A stretch of 64,000 nt of DNA from an uncultured Flavobacteriales bacterium. GTDB lineage: Bacteria > Bacteroidota > Bacteroidia > Flavobacteriales_D > Crocinitomicaceae. The translations under genes and the position numbers were made by a program. The stretch lies in the NCBI GenBank assembly GCA_943789205.1, contig CALSTG010000001.1:2098435-2162434 (forward strand), in the 5' to 3' direction. How positions within the stretch are numbered: the stretch's first letter is position 1; every line of letters starts with the position of its first letter. The notes under the pieces were generated by a model. It did not search any database. It saw only the letters and a program-made list of their open reading frames with translations, and was not told where the DNA came from. Below are positions 1 through 10,153 of this stretch, piece by piece.

Positions 1-143
1 GTAATGATTTGATCTACCTCATTTGTATCTATAGCGTCTTCTATTGACATTATAGTTCCTGATTTTATCAGGATGTCTTTTCGGACATTATGATGACTAG
101 AGCTAGGGTCTATTATTTTCGCTTGTTTAAGTAGAACATTCAT
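1..143 (-). CDS. pyrC: Dihydroorotase, N-terminal fragment (runs off the window)
   Basis: This is the first ~47 codons of a gene that leaves the window at position 1 and is absent from the ORF track. Reading the minus strand from the ATG at 143 gives MNVLLKQAKIIDPSSSHHN, then RKDILIKSGTI. That is the usual beta-sandwich start of a dihydroorotase or related cyclic amidohydrolase (x-x-LLKQAxIIDP...DILIxxGxI). The metal site is outside the window, so dihydroorotase is an inference from this N terminus and from the common Bacteroidota neighbourhood with a BatA-like protein. It begins 3 nt after the stop of the upstream BatA-like gene and is probably co-transcribed with it. Confidence 0.65.
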   Translation of the reverse strand, partial: MNVLLKQAKIIDPSSSHHNVRKDILIKSGTIMSIEDAIDTNEVDQII

Positions 144-146
144 AAT

Positions 147-2183
147 TTAATTTTTCCAGAATTTTGTAATTAAAATTTCACAAAAAATAGCAAGTATGGT
201 AATAAAGATACAAATACGCCAATACTCGTTATTGTTGTCTATCTTAAGAGATGTGATATCTGTTTTTTCATTAAAGGATTCTGTCTTTACATTTTTTAAT
301 CCAGCATTTGATAATTGCTTTTTAATTTCTGTCAGCCGTATATACTTCGTTGAAGATTCCAAACGACTGTAGTTAAACGATAATGTTTTGGCTGGCTCAT
401 TTTGATTAAGGAAGTAATTACCATGAGATAAATTTTCCATAGCCTCAATACCTGAAATATCTATATAGTCATAGGAACCCTCTTGAATGATTTTTGGTAT
501 AAAATCTGTGGTCGTATTTTGGAGCTTAACCGGTCCATCTCCACTAAGACTTTTTTCAAAGGGTATAAGTTCACTTTGTCCGATATAGTGGTAGGGTAGT
601 GAAGTGTTTCCAGCGGTTTCAGCAATACGAATGCACAGTACAGGGAATAATGTGTTTTGAATTAAGTCTGAGCAATTTTCATCTAGTCCTGAAAATAACA
701 CAAAAGAGTTGTCAAGAGAACGAAAGAGCACTGGGCTTTCATCCCTCAATGATAGCAATGGAAGTGCGGTAGTTTGTTTGTAGTTGCTTTTAAATAATTT
801 CTTAAAGCTTGGTAAATTCAGTGTTTCTTCTTGATCCTCAAAGACTCCTTTGAAAATTGGATCTTTTAAGGCAATATTATTTGCTTTTAAATCCACCTCC
901 TTTAGACCTTCTATTATTGGTAAATCCAATGCCTCAAGAAGTGGATTCATTTGATTTATATCTACTTTGATAGAGGGCAGTATAAAAATGAGTCCTCCAT
1001 TCTTTTTGAACTTTAATAGGTCGGCACGTAAACCGCTCGAAATATTTTGAACCCCATTCAATACTACCAGCTGTTGTTGATATAGAGCTGATTGATTGAC
1101 ACGTTGAATATCAGTTTCTGATATTTTGAAAAAGGCTTCCGTCTTGAATGCTTTATTAACGCTTGAGACCGCATCTTTACCATTAATAATCAGTACTTTA
1201 CTCTCGGTTGAATTTTGAAAACAAAAGAAAAAATCATCGTCCCAAAATATGGATTGATCTTGAAGCTCTATTTTTCCATTTACGAATGTTTTTTGTTTGT
1301 TGGGTATCGTAACAGAACTAATGACAGCTCCTTTTTTGGGTAGGTCTATAAAAATATCCTTGCTAAAGGTATTTGCAGTAACCTTTACCTCAAAGTTGAC
1401 CAAGGTTTCTGAACCAGTATTATTTAATCTGAAGAATAGCTCACTGTCCTCTCCAATTCTATGAGTTTTTGTGCCAAACCATAAAGAATCAATAAAACAG
1501 TTTTCAATTTTTTGCGGTGCAAATTGCCAGATATTGAGATTCGTTTCAGGATCTTTTTTTATTGATGAAATATCAAAAAAATCTTTTTGAAAGTCACTTA
1601 AGAACATACAATTAAACTTTAAAGCTTTATTCTTATTCTCGGCCTCTATTTTTAAATCATTATGCCAATTGAATATACTACTAAATGTCCTCTGTAAAGG
1701 CGTGTATTGTAACTTGTCAATTTCAATTTGTGCATCTTTAGCATTCAGAATTCTCTTCTGTAATGCGCCTAAATCATTACTGCTTATTGTGTAACGCTGG
1801 TCTTTTGGATTGGAATTGATAAACTCTTTTGCGGTCTCCTTAGCTTCGGATAACAATTCTCCTCTAAAGCCCTTCGCGGACATGGAATATGAATTATCGA
1901 TGTAAAGGCTAATAATAGATTCGTCGGAGTCATTAATGCCATTTTCATTATAGGCAGGTTGCGCAAATGCAAGAATAAGGAAGCCTAATGCAATTAACCT
2001 TAGGCATAAGATGATAACATTCTGTAGTTTTTTAACAGCTTTTTTTTCCTTTTGAAAGGATTGTAAAAATCGAAGTGATGAAAAATAGATTTTTTTATGT
2101 CTCCTAAAGTGAAAAAGATGAATAAGAATAGGGATGGAGAGTAGAAGTAAGAACCAAAGTGTATTGGGGTACAGGAAATTCAT
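147..2183 (-). CDS. BatA-domain double-transmembrane protein with vWA-like region
   Basis: A 678-residue membrane protein. The first ~78 residues are the BatA N-terminal domain: two hydrophobic segments (about 8-26 and 55-77) separated by a basic loop (FRRHKKIYFSSLRFL). A von Willebrand A-like start follows near residue 93 with a MIDAS-type DNSYSMS (DxSxS). A long periplasmic stretch and a last hydrophobic helix (about 655-675) close the protein. Members of this family sit beside MoxR/Bat aerotolerance genes or, as here, next to dihydroorotase; their exact role is not established. It has its own promoter and is insulated from the upstream TPR gene by a terminator. The start chosen is the first ATG, which lies only a few bases after the predicted transcription start. 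Confidence 0.85.
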   Translation of the reverse strand: MNFLYPNTLWFLLLLSIPILIHLFHFRRHKKIYFSSLRFLQSFQKEKKAVKKLQNVIILCLRLIALGFLILAFAQPAYNENGINDSDESIISLYIDNSYSMSAKGFRGELLSEAKETAKEFINSNPKDQRYTISSNDLGALQKRILNAKDAQIEIDKLQYTPLQRTFSSIFNWHNDLKIEAENKNKALKFNCMFLSDFQKDFFDISSIKKDPETNLNIWQFAPQKIENCFIDSLWFGTKTHRIGEDSELFFRLNNTGSETLVNFEVKVTANTFSKDIFIDLPKKGAVISSVTIPNKQKTFVNGKIELQDQSIFWDDDFFFCFQNSTESKVLIINGKDAVSSVNKAFKTEAFFKISETDIQRVNQSALYQQQLVVLNGVQNISSGLRADLLKFKKNGGLIFILPSIKVDINQMNPLLEALDLPIIEGLKEVDLKANNIALKDPIFKGVFEDQEETLNLPSFKKLFKSNYKQTTALPLLSLRDESPVLFRSLDNSFVLFSGLDENCSDLIQNTLFPVLCIRIAETAGNTSLPYHYIGQSELIPFEKSLSGDGPVKLQNTTTDFIPKIIQEGSYDYIDISGIEAMENLSHGNYFLNQNEPAKTLSFNYSRLESSTKYIRLTEIKKQLSNAGLKNVKTESFNEKTDITSLKIDNNNEYWRICIFITILAIFCEILITKFWKN

Positions 2184-2189
2184 CGGCTA

Positions 2190-2220
2190 CAAAAGTAGTT
2201 AAAGTTCATTGTTAGGCAAA
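2190..2220 (-). promoter_or_regulatory. Bacteroidota-type promoter for the BatA-like gene
   Basis: On the minus strand TTTG (2217-2220) is followed by 19 nt and TACTTTTG (2190-2197), a full match to the -33 TTTG / -7 TAnnTTTG consensus. The predicted start of transcription falls about 3-5 nt before the ATG at 2183, so the message would be almost leaderless. Confidence 0.6.
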
Positions 2221-2231
2221 AAATAAGAATC

Positions 2232-2259
2232 AAAAAAAAATGTCCCGAAGGACATTTGA
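2232..2259 (-). terminator. Rho-independent terminator of the TPR gene
   Basis: On the minus strand an 8-bp perfect stem AAATGTCC/GGACATTT closes a C(TTCG)G tetraloop (2238-2257) and runs straight into a T tract. It starts within a few bases after the TPR gene stop, so it separates the gyrA-TPR unit from the BatA-like gene. Confidence 0.8.
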
Positions 2260-2260
2260 T

Positions 2261-3373
2261 TTAATTTTTGGACTTGTCATACCATTCCTTGAATTTTTCT
2301 TCATTGCCACTGGCTCTGTAAGCCATAGCTAAGTTTTTCATCACTGATTTATTATCAGGGAAGGCAATTGCCATTTTTTCAAGACTCGGAATAGCCTTTG
2401 TCAAAAGCGCTTTTTTCTTATCCTCCAATTCATTCACTCTAGGGTCTCTGTAATCTAAATCTCGAGCCTCATCTCCTAGTGCAATGCTCCAGTCCATATA
2501 TAATGCTGCAAGGTTAGAGTGAGCGTTGACGTATTCTGGATCGATTTGAATTGCTTTCAGTAGATTCGTTTCTGCCTTTTCATTTTGTTTTAACTCTATA
2601 AATGAGGTACCGAGTATATAATAAAGCTGTTTATTGTTAGGGTCTATTTCAAGTGCTTCCTTAATGTAAATTTCCGAACTTTCCGTATCTCCATTTTTCA
2701 ACGCTATATTGATATAGTTTGTTAAAACAGTCATGTCCTTGGGAAATAATTCGTTGGCAACATCGGTGAGCTCCTCAGCTTTTTCAAGCTCTTCAACTCT
2801 GATTAGAGAATCAACAACATAACGATAGGTTGCCATAGCATTTACCTTGGCATCTTCGTACTCCTGACCTAAAAAGGTCTTGGTTTGATAAGCACCAGCA
2901 AAGCTCATGAATGCCATTTCGAAGTTTTTGTTGTTGTACATTCCAAGCCCCATATTGAAATATTGATCAACTCTACTTCCAATAAAACGTTCTGCATCTG
3001 GCGCATACTTCCCTTTCGGATCATTCAATACTTTAGCGAAACTCTCCATGCTTATCCCTGTATACTTCTCCAAAAGCGCTTCGTCGGGGGCAATGCCAGA
3101 CATGGCATCAATTTGGGAAACTTCGATAAGTCCAAAATATACCATTCCACGATAGAGGTGCATTTTCATGTCATCCTTAGTTTCGTCATTAGCCGCTGCT
3201 AGGTCGATAAACGTCTTTGCTTTTGTTACCGTTTCTTTTGCTTTTTCAGGTCCAGCCATTGGATTGTATTTTTTCATCAGCATTGCTGCATCAGTCACAT
3301 TCTTTTTTTGATTGAATGCAAAGCCCGCTGCAAATAAAAAAGCAATAAATAAAATGTTTGTCTTCATGTTCAT
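2261..3373 (-). CDS. Secreted tetratricopeptide repeat protein
   Basis: A 370-residue protein with a signal peptide of about 20 residues (MKTNILFIAFLFAAGFAFNQ). The C-terminal half has tandem TPR units, for example around YYILGTSFIELKQNEKAE and NAHSNLAALYMDW. It should act in the periplasm as a protein-binding scaffold; the partner cannot be read from sequence. It lies 50 nt after gyrA on the same strand and ends at a strong hairpin terminator, so it may be read through from gyrA. TPR proteins beside gyrA are common in Flavobacteriales. Two start codons (MNM) lie three codons apart and I cannot choose between them. Confidence 0.8.
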   Translation of the reverse strand: MNMKTNILFIAFLFAAGFAFNQKKNVTDAAMLMKKYNPMAGPEKAKETVTKAKTFIDLAAANDETKDDMKMHLYRGMVYFGLIEVSQIDAMSGIAPDEALLEKYTGISMESFAKVLNDPKGKYAPDAERFIGSRVDQYFNMGLGMYNNKNFEMAFMSFAGAYQTKTFLGQEYEDAKVNAMATYRYVVDSLIRVEELEKAEELTDVANELFPKDMTVLTNYINIALKNGDTESSEIYIKEALEIDPNNKQLYYILGTSFIELKQNEKAETNLLKAIQIDPEYVNAHSNLAALYMDWSIALGDEARDLDYRDPRVNELEDKKKALLTKAIPSLEKMAIAFPDNKSVMKNLAMAYRASGNEEKFKEWYDKSKN

Positions 3374-3423
3374 AATTGTTATTATTAATAATGCACTTTC
3401 AAATGTTGTGCCACTTTTTCTGA

Positions 3424-5988
3424 TTACTCTTCAGACGTTTCCTCATTTGAAGATTCAGTATTTTCTGTATCATCTTCTTGAGCATCAGATCCGGTCAAGG
3501 AGATTTCCTCTCCGGCTTCGTCCTCGTCACCTCTTGGAACTCTCGCTATTGCGGCAATTTCAGAGGTCCCTTTAAGATTTATAAGCCTTACACCTTGAGT
3601 TGCTCTACCCATAGTTCTGATACTGTCAACATTCATTCTGATGGCTACGCCACTTTTAGTAATAATCATTAAATCGTCTTCATCTACGACGTTTTTTATT
3701 GAAAGTAAATCTCCAGTCTTGCTCGTGATGTTAAGTGTTTTGACTCCTTTACCACCTCTATTTGTGATTCTGTATACAGGTTCTTGGTCTTCAGGGTCGT
3801 TTAGGTAGGTGCGTTTACCGTAACCTCTTTTAGATACGACAAGAATAGTTGTGTAAACGTCTTCAACACAAATCATACCTACCACCTCTTCGGTAGCATC
3901 ATCAATTTTGATACCTCTCACACCTGATGCATTACGTCCCATCGGTCTTACGGCCTCCTCGTTGAATCTTATTGCTCGACCTGAGCTTGAGGCCAATACA
4001 ATTTCGTTTTTACCATTTGTAAGTTTAGCTTCCAGTAATTCATCATTCTCACGGATTGTAATCGCATTAATGCCATTTGTACGTGGTCTTGAATATGCTT
4101 CTAAAGAAGTTTTCTTAATTACACCAGATTTGGTACACATCACTATAAAATTGTTGTTGATATAATCTGTATCTGTTATATCCTGAACTTTAACATATGC
4201 CTTTACCTTATCATCTTGAGGTATGTTTATTAAGTTTTGTATCGCACGGCCTTTGGCAATCTTAGTTCCTTCTGGTATTTCGAATACTCGCATCCAAAAG
4301 CATCGACCTTTCTCTGTAAATATTAAAAGATAATTATGGTTGGTCGCTACAAAAAGATGTTCTAAGAAGTCCTTTTCTCTTGTCGTGGAGCCTTTAGAAC
4401 CCATTCCACCTCTGTTTTGTACTTTGTACTCTGCAAGACTGGTTCTTTTGATATAGCCGGCATGTGATATAGTAACAACAACCTCTTCATCAGCGATAAG
4501 GTCTTCGATTCTCATTTCGCTTGCGCTATATTCTATGGTCGATCTTCTTTCATCGCCGTATTTATTTTTTATTTCTTGAAGCTCAGTTCTAATGATTTCC
4601 ATTCTCCTTGGCTCATTTGCAAGAATGTCTTTTAGATCAGCAATGGTTTTCATCAAGTCATCAAACTCAGCTCGTAATTTATCTTGTTCTAGACCCGTAA
4701 GCTGACGCAATCTCATATCGACAATCGCACGTGTTTGAATATCTGTCAATCCGAAACGTTCTGCAAGGTTTTCTTTTGCTTTGTCTGGAGATGGAGAACC
4801 TTTGATGATTTCTATAACCTCGTCAATATTATCTGATGCGATGATAAGACCCTCTAAAATATGAGCTCTTTCTTCTGCTTTTCTTAATTCATATTGCGTT
4901 CTTCTAACAACTACTTCATGTCTAAATTCAACGAAATTAGAGATCATACTCTTTAAGTTAAGGAGCTCCGGACGCCCTTTAACTAAGCATATGTTGTTTA
5001 CTGAAAATGAGGTTTGTAGAGATGTGTATTTAAACAACTTGTTTAATACAACATTAGCGATAGCATCTCTCTTAATTTCAAATACAATACGCATACCATT
5101 TCTGTCTGATTCGTCTCTTAAATCAGATATGCCTTCTATTTTTTTGTCATTTACAAGGTCTGCTGTTTTACGAATTAAATCTGCTTTATTGACCTGATAT
5201 GGTATTTCGGTAACGATGATTTGTTCTTTACCACTACCGTTCTCTTCAATTTCAGCTTTCCCACGCATCACAATACGTCCTTTGCCTGTTAGAAAAGCAT
5301 TTCGAACACCTTCATAGCCATAAATGATTCCTCCAGTTGGAAAATCTGGTGCCTTTACGTATTTCAGGAGTTCTTCATCTTCAATGGCATTGTTTTCGAT
5401 ATATGCAATCGTACCATCTATAACTTCAGAAAGGTTATGAGGAGCCATGTTCGTAGCCATGCCTACCGCAATACCAGAGGCACCATTTACGAGAAGATTA
5501 GGTATTTTTGTTGGTAGTACACTTGGTTCATTAAGACTATCGTCGAAGTTAGGTCTAAAGTCAACGGTTTCTTTATCTAAATCATCGAGCATTTCCTCAG
5601 AAATCTTCTTTAATCTAGCTTCTGTATACCTCATTGCAGCTGGGCTGTCACCATCGACAGAACCAAAATTACCTTGACCATCCACCAGCGGATAGCGAAG
5701 CGACCAATCTTGTGCCATACGAACCATGGTGTCATAAACTGAACTGTCACCATGTGGGTGGTATTTACCAAGAACTTCACCGACAATCCTAGCTGATTTT
5801 TTGTGAGATTTGTTTGAATAAACACCAAGGTCCTGCATGCCGTAAAGCACACGTCTATGCACAGGTTTAAAGCCATCTCGCACATCTGGAAGGGCTCTCG
5901 AAACGATTACCGACATCGAGTAATCGATGTATGCGGATTTCATTTCATCCTCAATATTAATTTGAATTATCTTCTCTCCGTCTGCCAT
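3424..5988 (-). CDS. gyrA: DNA gyrase subunit A
   Basis: The 854-residue breakage-reunion subunit of DNA gyrase, which with GyrB introduces negative supercoils. The catalytic tyrosine is Y121 in [10 protein letters not shown]. The quinolone-resistance region reads [14 protein letters not shown], so the residues equivalent to E. coli Ser83 and Asp87 are both wild type (S82 and D86 here). A GyrA-box (QNRGGMG) is present near residue 528 at the start of the C-terminal beta-pinwheel, followed by repeated blades. The protein ends in a ~35-residue acidic tail (DEDEAGEE... EETSEE), usual in the phylum. The GyrA-box marks it as gyrase rather than topoisomerase IV ParC. Length and start fit the family. 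Confidence 0.97.
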   Translation of the reverse strand: MADGEKIIQINIEDEMKSAYIDYSMSVIVSRALPDVRDGFKPVHRRVLYGMQDLGVYSNKSHKKSARIVGEVLGKYHPHGDSSVYDTMVRMAQDWSLRYPLVDGQGNFGSVDGDSPAAMRYTEARLKKISEEMLDDLDKETVDFRPNFDDSLNEPSVLPTKIPNLLVNGASGIAVGMATNMAPHNLSEVIDGTIAYIENNAIEDEELLKYVKAPDFPTGGIIYGYEGVRNAFLTGKGRIVMRGKAEIEENGSGKEQIIVTEIPYQVNKADLIRKTADLVNDKKIEGISDLRDESDRNGMRIVFEIKRDAIANVVLNKLFKYTSLQTSFSVNNICLVKGRPELLNLKSMISNFVEFRHEVVVRRTQYELRKAEERAHILEGLIIASDNIDEVIEIIKGSPSPDKAKENLAERFGLTDIQTRAIVDMRLRQLTGLEQDKLRAEFDDLMKTIADLKDILANEPRRMEIIRTELQEIKNKYGDERRSTIEYSASEMRIEDLIADEEVVVTISHAGYIKRTSLAEYKVQNRGGMGSKGSTTREKDFLEHLFVATNHNYLLIFTEKGRCFWMRVFEIPEGTKIAKGRAIQNLINIPQDDKVKAYVKVQDITDTDYINNNFIVMCTKSGVIKKTSLEAYSRPRTNGINAITIRENDELLEAKLTNGKNEIVLASSSGRAIRFNEEAVRPMGRNASGVRGIKIDDATEEVVGMICVEDVYTTILVVSKRGYGKRTYLNDPEDQEPVYRITNRGGKGVKTLNITSKTGDLLSIKNVVDEDDLMIITKSGVAIRMNVDSIRTMGRATQGVRLINLKGTSEIAAIARVPRGDEDEAGEEISLTGSDAQEDDTENTESSNEETSEE

Positions 5989-6039
5989 ATCTTTTTACTC
6001 TCTTAAGTTAAGTTTCAAACATTACTTTTTAGTAATAAC

Positions 6040-6047
6040 CAAATTTA
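6040..6047 (-). promoter_or_regulatory. Possible -7 element upstream of gyrA
   Basis: TAAATTTG on the minus strand matches TAnnTTTG and would give a leader of about 45 nt for gyrA. I find no TTG at the expected -33 distance, so this is only half a promoter. Confidence 0.3.
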
Positions 6048-6129
6048 CAAAATAACAACCCTTGAGAACTCACTTTTTTAGGTATTTTACTAACAAATTA
6101 TAAGTACAAATTGTGGATAAATAGGCGTA

Positions 6130-6156
6130 TTTGACAAATTATTCATATTATATTTG
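6130..6156 (+). promoter_or_regulatory. Possible promoter of clpC
   Basis: TTTG (6130-6133) and TATATTTG (6149-6156) match both Bacteroidota boxes, but the gap of 15 nt is shorter than the usual 19-21. The clpC ATG follows 25 nt after the -7 box. The gap makes this tentative. Confidence 0.4.
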
Positions 6157-6180
6157 TAAGTATAGAATTGATTGTAAGAT

Positions 6181-8715
6181 ATGGAAGCAAAATTTTCACC
6201 TAGAGTTAAAGATTTATTATCTCATAGCCGTCAAGAGGCCTTTAGACTTCGTAATGAATTTGTTAGTGCAGAACACTTGCTTTTAGGTTTAATAAAACTT
6301 AATGAGGGTACAGGTCTGCGCGTTATTCACGAGTTCCAGCTTGATTTAGAGTCAATAAAATCGGAAGTTGATATACTTTTAGAAAGACAATCTGTTCCTA
6401 AGCTTGAAAATGCAAACCTACCTTTACTTAAGCAGACTGAGAATATTATTAAGCAATCTTATCTGGAAGCAAAACAATTTAAATCTTCGGTAATAGGAAC
6501 GGCACATATATTATTGACAATATTGCGCTACGAGGACTGTGCAGCATGTAAAATTTTAAATAAATACGGTATCATGTACGAGAATGCGAGAAGTGAATAT
6601 GAAAATATTCTAGAAGAGACAAAAGGCCCGAAGGCTGAATTCCCAGGGAGTAGTAGTGAAGAGGAGGAGCCATTTTCTTCACCTGCATCTAAAAAACCAA
6701 CAGATTCTAAATCAAAAACACCTGTACTTGATAATTTTGGGCGTGACTTAACCAAAATGGCTGATTTAGGGAAGTTGGACCCAATTGTTGGAAGAGAAAA
6801 AGAAATAGAGCGTGTGAGTCAGATTCTGTCTCGAAGAAAGAAGAACAATCCAATTTTGATTGGAGAGCCAGGTGTAGGTAAAAGTGCCATTGCAGAAGGA
6901 TTGGCATTGAGAATCGTTCAAAGAAAAGTGTCAAGAGTGCTTTTTAATAAAAGAATTATGTCTTTGGATCTCGCATCTCTAGTAGCAGGAACGAAGTACC
7001 GAGGGCAATTCGAAGAGCGTATGAAGGCTGTTATGCAAGAAATCGAAAAAAATCCTGATGTTATTTTATTTATCGATGAAATACATACTATTATTGGAGC
7101 TGGAGGCGCAAGTGGTTCGTTAGATGCCTCAAATATGTTTAAGCCGGCTCTTGCAAGAGGGGAGCTTCAAGCAATTGGTGCAACGACTCTTGATGAGTAT
7201 AGACAGCATATTGAAAAAGATGGTGCTTTAGAACGAAGGTTTCAAAAAGTAATTATCGAACCAACGAACACAGAAGAGACGATTCAAATCCTTATGAATA
7301 TTAAGGAACGTTATGAGGACCATCATTCTGTTAGTTACACCGATGAAGCTATAGAGGCTTGTGTGAAGCTGACAGAACGTTATATTACGGACAGACATTT
7401 GCCAGATAAGGCCATTGATGCTCTTGATGAGGTTGGTTCTCGGGTGCACATCACAAACATCAATGTTCCAAAAGAAATTACAGAAATTGAAACTAAAGTA
7501 GAAGAGCTCAAAGAGGAAAAAGCTCAGGTAATACGTTCTCAGCAATATGAAAAGGCTGCTGAATTAAGGGATGATGAGCGCAAGCTTCTTGAAAAACTTG
7601 AAGCGGCAAAACTCAAATGGGAGGAGGAATCTAAAAACAACAAGATAGCTGTTACTGAGGAGAATGTCGCTGAGGTTGTCTCAATGATGTGTGGAATTCC
7701 AGTTACAAAAGTGTCTCAATCTGAGACTGGTAAATTGGTTGTGATGTCTGATGAGATTAAAAACCTTGTGATTGGTCAAACCGAAGCTGTTGACAAAGTA
7801 GTAAAAGCTATACAAAGAAACAGAGCTGGTCTTAAAGACCCAAACAAACCAATAGGTTCTTTCTTCTTTTTAGGACCAACAGGTGTTGGTAAGACACAGC
7901 TAGCAAAAGTGCTTGCCAAGAAGTTGTTTGACACTGAAGAGGCGCTTATACGTATTGACATGTCGGAGTATATGGAGAAATTTTCTCTTTCGAGATTGGT
8001 AGGAGCACCTCCAGGATATGTTGGTTATGAAGAAGGTGGACAGCTTACGGAAAAGGTGAGAAGAAAGCCATACGCCATAATCTTGCTTGATGAAATTGAA
8101 AAGGCGCATCCTGATGTATTCAATTTACTACTTCAGGTTTTAGATGACGGACATATGACAGATGGTTTAGGTCGTAAAATTGACTTTAAGAATACTATTT
8201 TAATCATGACATCCAATATAGGAGCGCGTCAATTGGCTGACTTTGGTACTGGTGTTGGTTTCGGTACACAAGCTCAGCAGGAATCAAAAGACGAGAATGT
8301 CAAGTCGGTCATACAAAATGCCTTAAGAAAGGCTTTCTCTCCTGAATTTCTAAACAGAATTGATGACATGATTATGTTCAAGTCATTAGGGAGAAAAGAA
8401 ATTCATAGAATTATAGATATTGAGTTGGCTAATTTATATGCTCGAATTTTATCTTTAGGGTTTGATATAAAACTCACTGAGAAAGCGAAAGAATTTATTG
8501 TAGATCAAGGTTATGATGAGAAATTCGGTGCCCGTCCCTTAAAAAGAGCGATACAGAAATATATCGAAGACCCTTTAGCTGAGGAGATTATTAAATCCAA
8601 CTTCAAAGATGGTGAGAAGATTACTATGGATTTGAATACCACCAAAGATGGTTTAGCGGTTAAGAAAAAGTCAAAAGGCTCAAAGAAAGAAAGCTCTAAC
8701 GGTAAGGATGCCTAA
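6181..8715 (+). CDS. clpC: ATP-dependent Clp protease ATP-binding subunit ClpC
   Basis: An 844-residue HSP100 unfoldase that feeds proteins to ClpP. Order of parts: two Clp_N repeats (residues 1-145), an acidic/serine-rich linker, AAA1 with Walker [10 protein letters not shown] near 227 and Walker [11 protein letters not shown], a UVR-type coiled middle domain ([16 protein letters not shown], near 455), and AAA2 with GPTGVGKTQ near 564 and [14 protein letters not shown]. The tripeptide VGF after SNIGARQL is the ClpP-docking loop, so this is a protease partner and not the disaggregase ClpB, which lacks it. It is monocistronic, divergent from gyrA and convergent with the nitroreductase. The lysine-rich tail ([11 protein letters not shown]) is typical of the phylum. 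Confidence 0.96.
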   Translation: MEAKFSPRVKDLLSHSRQEAFRLRNEFVSAEHLLLGLIKLNEGTGLRVIHEFQLDLESIKSEVDILLERQSVPKLENANLPLLKQTENIIKQSYLEAKQFKSSVIGTAHILLTILRYEDCAACKILNKYGIMYENARSEYENILEETKGPKAEFPGSSSEEEEPFSSPASKKPTDSKSKTPVLDNFGRDLTKMADLGKLDPIVGREKEIERVSQILSRRKKNNPILIGEPGVGKSAIAEGLALRIVQRKVSRVLFNKRIMSLDLASLVAGTKYRGQFEERMKAVMQEIEKNPDVILFIDEIHTIIGAGGASGSLDASNMFKPALARGELQAIGATTLDEYRQHIEKDGALERRFQKVIIEPTNTEETIQILMNIKERYEDHHSVSYTDEAIEACVKLTERYITDRHLPDKAIDALDEVGSRVHITNINVPKEITEIETKVEELKEEKAQVIRSQQYEKAAELRDDERKLLEKLEAAKLKWEEESKNNKIAVTEENVAEVVSMMCGIPVTKVSQSETGKLVVMSDEIKNLVIGQTEAVDKVVKAIQRNRAGLKDPNKPIGSFFFLGPTGVGKTQLAKVLAKKLFDTEEALIRIDMSEYMEKFSLSRLVGAPPGYVGYEEGGQLTEKVRRKPYAIILLDEIEKAHPDVFNLLLQVLDDGHMTDGLGRKIDFKNTILIMTSNIGARQLADFGTGVGFGTQAQQESKDENVKSVIQNALRKAFSPEFLNRIDDMIMFKSLGRKEIHRIIDIELANLYARILSLGFDIKLTEKAKEFIVDQGYDEKFGARPLKRAIQKYIEDPLAEEIIKSNFKDGEKITMDLNTTKDGLAVKKKSKGSKKESSNGKDA

Positions 8716-8723
8716 GCAGCACC

Positions 8724-9446
8724 TTATTTTCTTTTAACAACCTCGTCAAAAGGAACACGATATCTTGGTCCCCATACTCCTTTTTCTGTTCCTTTACCTA
8801 TGGATATTATCATATTGATTTCTGCCCCTATTGGTAATTGAAGGAGGCGCTTGACTCTTTTTTTGTCAAACCCCTCCATTGGGCATGAATGTAAACCTTC
8901 TGCGGCAATAGAGAGCATAAAGTTTTGTGCAGCAAGCGCGCACGACTTATGAACAACAATCCGTTGTTCTGCTTTCCCTCCTAGACGATAGAAGGGTTTT
9001 TGTATGCCTAATAGAAAACTTGTCAATTTTCTTAGAAATGAGGCGATTCCAATTGGGTCATTAAAATAGACTAGAGGAATTAGCTTTTTATAATAATTCA
9101 AAGCCCTATTTTGAAGCTTTCCAGGTCTGCCATCCAAACTTTCTTTGATCTTTTCATAATTCCATTTCGCTCGGCTGCGCCATTTGTCTTTCCGTGTGAT
9201 AAAAACAACCATGTGTTTAGCTGTTTTTGCTGCGGACTGATTTAAGCAGAGTGGGATTAGCGCATCTAGATATTCACGACTCTCGATCCAATGAAATTCC
9301 CAAAGCTGCATATTACTGCTGTTTGGAGCAAGTATTGCATTCTTAAGGCCACGCTCGATAACTTCATTGGGAACTTCAACATCAGGGTCAAAACTTCTAT
9401 TACTTCTTCTAGATTCAACTATTTTTTGAAATTCGTTTTGTAGCAT
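8724..9446 (-). CDS. Nitroreductase family protein
   Basis: A 240-residue member of the FMN-dependent nitroreductase fold. The N terminus carries the FMN-phosphate-binding RRSNRSFDPD pattern and the following NAILAPNSSNMQLWEFHW block; the C terminus has the glycine-rich ISIGKGTEKG. It is longer in the middle than classical NfsB-type enzymes, with a basic insertion (about 85-150). Such proteins reduce nitro compounds, quinones or flavins with NAD(P)H, but the substrate cannot be predicted. It stands alone, converges on clpC with 8 nt between stops, and is divergent from grpE, sharing a 144-nt intergenic region. Confidence 0.8.
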   Translation of the reverse strand: MLQNEFQKIVESRRSNRSFDPDVEVPNEVIERGLKNAILAPNSSNMQLWEFHWIESREYLDALIPLCLNQSAAKTAKHMVVFITRKDKWRSRAKWNYEKIKESLDGRPGKLQNRALNYYKKLIPLVYFNDPIGIASFLRKLTSFLLGIQKPFYRLGGKAEQRIVVHKSCALAAQNFMLSIAAEGLHSCPMEGFDKKRVKRLLQLPIGAEINMIISIGKGTEKGVWGPRYRVPFDEVVKRK

Positions 9447-9523
9447 TTAGCTGTTAAGTTTTGGTGCGCCAAGGTAATAAAGTATTTTAAAATCTGACAC
9501 AATTTCGTGTAAATGAAAAAAAA

Positions 9524-9565
9524 ACATGACAGCATGGCGGAATAACAAATGTGGCAGTATCTTTG
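9524..9565 (+). promoter_or_regulatory. Candidate promoter region of grpE-dnaJ
   Basis: TATCTTTG at 9558-9565 matches the -7 box. It overlaps TGGCAGTATCTTTGAC, and a TGACAGCATGGC word lies 25 nt upstream. The TGACA/TGGCA words are suggestive of a stress-responsive promoter, but no -33 TTTG is at the right distance, and the sigma-54 -12 GC is missing. The grpE ATG follows 25 nt after the box. Confidence 0.35.
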
Positions 9566-9590
9566 ACATCGCATAAGCAAAGATTATAAT

Positions 9591-10142
9591 ATGGCTGTGA
9601 AAAATAAAAAAGACAATAAAAAAACGAAGGAAACAGAAGAGGTTAATGAGGCTAAAACCGAAGTGAATGAAACTACCGAAGCTGAGGAGTCGAAAAAAGA
9701 GCCAACTGCTGAGGAAAAATTCAATGAACTGAACAATCGGTTCTTACGCCTATATGCGGAATTCGAAAACTATCGAAAACGTACGAATAAAGAACGTTTA
9801 GATTTGATTACCAATGCGAATGCTGACCTTTTAAAAGATCTTGTTCCTGTTATTGATGACTTTGAAAGAGCTATAGCCAACAATGAAACATCCGAGGATA
9901 TAAACGGTATTAAAGAGGGTTTTAGTCTTATTTACAATAAGTATACTGGACTATTGCAATCAAAGGGACTTAAAGCAATGGAAGCAAAAGGAGCTGCCTT
10001 TGATCCGGAAATCCATGAGGCCATTGCCAATATGCCAACAGAGGAGAAGGAGATGAAGGGAAAGGTTATTGATGACGTTGAAAAAGGATATTTTTTGAAT
10101 GACAAAGTTTTGCGATTCGCAAAAGTTGTTGTGGGCCAATAA
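9591..10142 (+). CDS. grpE: Nucleotide exchange factor GrpE
   Basis: A 183-residue cochaperone that releases ADP from DnaK. A charged low-complexity N terminus (Lys/Glu-rich, residues 1-45) leads into the long dimerising coiled coil, then the GrpE core LRLYAEFENYRKRTNKER and the C-terminal beta-wing DPEIHEAIA ... VLRFAKVVVGQ. It is followed 11 nt later by dnaJ, forming the usual grpE-dnaJ heat-shock pair; dnaK is not in the window. Length is normal. Confidence 0.95.
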   Translation: MAVKNKKDNKKTKETEEVNEAKTEVNETTEAEESKKEPTAEEKFNELNNRFLRLYAEFENYRKRTNKERLDLITNANADLLKDLVPVIDDFERAIANNETSEDINGIKEGFSLIYNKYTGLLQSKGLKAMEAKGAAFDPEIHEAIANMPTEEKEMKGKVIDDVEKGYFLNDKVLRFAKVVVGQ

Positions 10143-10153
10143 AACAAATATAG

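Noticed and set aside
2885-3202. Plus-strand ORFs of 60-150 residues inside gyrA, TPR, RND, clpC and other genes
   Set aside because: They lie opposite or out of frame to strong genes and show no domain, start signal or composition of their own.
9547-9570. Sigma-54 promoter before grpE
   Set aside because: TGGCAG-N5-TTG has the -24 GG, but the -12 element reads TTGAC and lacks the GC, so it does not meet the consensus.
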